The notes under the pieces were generated by a model. That model did no database searches, was not told where the DNA came from, and saw only the letters and a program-made list of their open reading frames with translations. The translations under genes were made by a program, and so were the position numbers. A stretch of 64,000 nucleotides of DNA, from assembly GCA_020442385.1 (NCBI GenBank), contig JAGRKE010000006.1:1-64000 (forward strand), read 5' to 3'. Shown here in pieces: positions 62,325 through 64,000 of the stretch. This DNA is from Alphaproteobacteria bacterium (lineage in GTDB: Bacteria > Pseudomonadota > Alphaproteobacteria > Micavibrionales > Micavibrionaceae). Numbering within the stretch: position 1 is the first letter of the stretch; the number at the start of each line of letters is the position of its first letter.

Positions 62325-63920
62325 CTAATTTCCAACATCATTTCCACCAGAGCTCGCCGAAGCGCTACTATTTGATGATGCCGAAACGCGGTTAATGGAG
62401 GATAAAGATCGGTCAAAAAGTAACAAGACGCGCTGCCCCTGATGTAAAAACTCAATGCCGTTTTTCTGGATCATCACGTACCAAGGTACGCCGCCAATCA
62501 CCACCTCTTCATCGTTAAAGACAATCCGGCTGCCACCCGGGCCATTTATGATCGCACGATCCGGCGAAAAGGACGTAATCTTATAGCCATCAAGCGTTCC
62601 GGCCGGATTGACGACACCCAACCCATAAGAGGCCGCAGAGCCGGCCACGCGCTCCTGATTGGCTTGACGCGCATCGGCGCGCTGTTGTTCAACATCCTCA
62701 TCAACCGCGCTCACAAGACCGCCGCCCGAAAGGACAATGGCTTTTTGGTCCTGACTAACCGTCGATGTTGCTTCGCCGCGCACAGGCAAAACCAAAACGC
62801 CGCGCGCGCCGTCATGCACGATCTGCACATCATCAAACACCGTGCCTATACGAGTCGGCGACCATGTAACCGTTAGTGGGCACGCCTCAATCGGCTTAAG
62901 AACCGTACCGGCCGCACAACCATCGCCCTTAAAACTCAAACCGTTATCAGAACCCGGTATTGTAATATCCTTGATCGTCAAATCCGCATCGCCGGAATTG
63001 ACGAGAGAAACGGTGATGGTAGAGGCTGTTTGGACATCTTGCCCAAAATCAATTTCCGTCTGAGAAGAGACCAACAACCCTTTGCCCGGAATTGCGCGCG
63101 GGAAGACTTCCGCCTGATCAACATCATCAGGATCATACTCGCCTTGCAGCGACACACTGGTCAACCCTGCAGGCCCTGAATGCTCCACCACCAAAACGCC
63201 GGACGAGCGGCCTTTGAGTTGCGGCGACCAGCTGATTAATGCCAGACAAGACTGCCCCGCCTGCAAAGTCGCACATTCGGTTTTGAGGGAATAACCCGCC
63301 TGCTCGCTGGTATCAACATAGATGTTTTTAATATCGATCGGTGTGGAAGTAATATTGCGCAAAACAACAGGTTCAACCAGCTTTTGGCTGGCCTTCAAGG
63401 AGCCAAAATCAATTTCTTCGGGAACGGCCTCAATATCGCTGGTCAGATTATCGGAGCCTTCGCCGCTGGCCTCAACCACCCCAGAAAGTGTTGCTGCCAC
63501 AAGGCGGGCCCGTCCGCTGTGAGTCATCAACATCTCAGCGCGCCAAGGCCCGGCCTGCAATCCCTTGACCGAAATCGCAATCGCACATTCTGCGCCAGCC
63601 GGAAGGGGCTCATCCTGACATTGGTTTAAAGCCACCTGCGCGGTTACGGTAGAGGATGGATAAAGCCGGATGATGCCTGTTTGAACGGGCTGCGAGCCGT
63701 CATTGCGAAAACGTATAACCACCTGTGATGTCGCGCCAATGGGGATTGTGCCGCCATCAACATTGAGCTCAACCGCAACAAGGCCATCACCTCCACCGCC
63801 TGCCTGCCGCGCACCCGGATCGCCAAAGCCCGGGTATTGCGCATAAGAAACCCCATGCATGGAAAACACCATACAAAATGTAAAAATCAGGGCTGTAAAT
63901 TTCAAAAAATGCGAGCGCAT
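62325..63920 (-). CDS. Exported ASH-repeat protein with PilP/GspC-like C-terminal domain
   Basis: 531 residues with a signal peptide (cleavage after SYA, near residue 27). Three Ig-like ASH/choice-of-anchor-D modules follow, at about 45-150, 160-255 and 285-385; two begin with the diagnostic EIDFGS and EIDFGQ strands and contain CLALISWSP and CPLTVTWSP. The last ~70 residues before a Ser-rich tail (GYKITSFSPDRAIINGPGG...VPWYVMIQKNGIEFLHQGQRVLLLFD) resemble the small beta domain of PilP/GspC that contacts the secretin. It heads the pilus-like operon and probably bridges the inner-membrane platform to the outer membrane. I have no family name for the combination. Confidence 0.7.
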   Translation of the reverse strand: MRSHFLKFTALIFTFCMVFSMHGVSYAQYPGFGDPGARQAGGGGDGLVAVELNVDGGTIPIGATSQVVIRFRNDGSQPVQTGIIRLYPSSTVTAQVALNQCQDEPLPAGAECAIAISVKGLQAGPWRAEMLMTHSGRARLVAATLSGVVEASGEGSDNLTSDIEAVPEEIDFGSLKASQKLVEPVVLRNITSTPIDIKNIYVDTSEQAGYSLKTECATLQAGQSCLALISWSPQLKGRSSGVLVVEHSGPAGLTSVSLQGEYDPDDVDQAEVFPRAIPGKGLLVSSQTEIDFGQDVQTASTITVSLVNSGDADLTIKDITIPGSDNGLSFKGDGCAAGTVLKPIEACPLTVTWSPTRIGTVFDDVQIVHDGARGVLVLPVRGEATSTVSQDQKAIVLSGGGLVSAVDEDVEQQRADARQANQERVAGSAASYGLGVVNPAGTLDGYKITSFSPDRAIINGPGGSRIVFNDEEVVIGGVPWYVMIQKNGIEFLHQGQRVLLLFDRSLSSINRVSASSNSSASASSGGNDVGN

Positions 63921-64000
63921 AACATTTCAACGGGTATGACAAAATGGCTCGAAAAACAGAGCCTTGAGCAGAAATTATAGCATACAGGAAAAATTTAAAT

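Overview
The window is ordinary-density bacterial chromosome from an alphaproteobacterium. That assignment is an inference from gene content: an ATP12-type F1 assembly chaperone, a DUF3035/BamF-like lipoprotein beside lspA and a paired M16 protease, a sdhCDAB operon, an RNase P RNA, a long-linker FtsZ, and the dcw order ending ftsQ-ftsA-ftsZ-lpxC. The lineage could be a Rhodospirillales- or Micavibrio-like group, but no rRNA is present to settle it. No phage, IS element, CRISPR array or tRNA was seen.

Positions 1-21256 hold the division and cell-wall (dcw) cluster, read on the minus strand: rsmH, ftsL, ftsI, murE, a murF-position gene, mraY, murD, ftsW, murG, murC, murB, then ddl, ftsQ, ftsA, ftsZ and the start of lpxC. 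Most junctions are ATGA overlaps or gaps of a few bases. Three things stand out. The gene in the murF position has lost every recognisable ATP and catalytic motif. A plus-strand pair (alpha/beta hydrolase plus a membrane-anchored MurF-type ligase with all motifs) is inserted between murB and ddl. The neighbouring D-Ala-D-Ala ligase carries a Gly-rich insertion after its omega-loop motif. Together they suggest that the terminal-dipeptide step of peptidoglycan precursor synthesis has been rewired. mraZ is absent from the head of the cluster. A group of DnaA-box-like sites lies between ftsA and ftsZ.

Positions 21420-31459 are housekeeping: an unrecognised small protein, rnpB with its promoter and terminator, a Bcr/CflA-type exporter, an AmpD-like amidase, a frameshifted exported msrA, a Ppx/GppA protein, ileS, an AEC transporter, ribF and lspA. 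Positions 31516-40188 are a plus-strand run: BamF-like lipoprotein, two M16 proteins, pgi, a two-unit pentapeptide-repeat protein, mutL and a small membrane protein. Positions 40192-48341 hold ATP12, an AsmA-like protein, an RluC-type synthase, crcB, an EamA transporter, rarA, nadA-nadC-yggU and an exported protein. Positions 48347-53761 hold sdhCDAB, a four-repeat DUF347-like membrane protein and asd.

Positions 53871-64000 hold a soluble hybrid histidine kinase (PAS, HisKA, HATPase, two receivers, Hpt) and, convergent with it, a divergent type IV pilus/type II secretion-like operon. That operon encodes an exported ASH-repeat protein with a PilP/GspC-like C-terminus, a GspE/PilB ATPase, a GspF/PilC platform protein, GspL/PilN-like and GspM/PilO-like bitopic proteins, and two pilin-like proteins lacking Glu5. 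Secretin and prepilin peptidase genes are not in the window. This cluster and the MurF arrangement are the two places most likely to hold undescribed biology.
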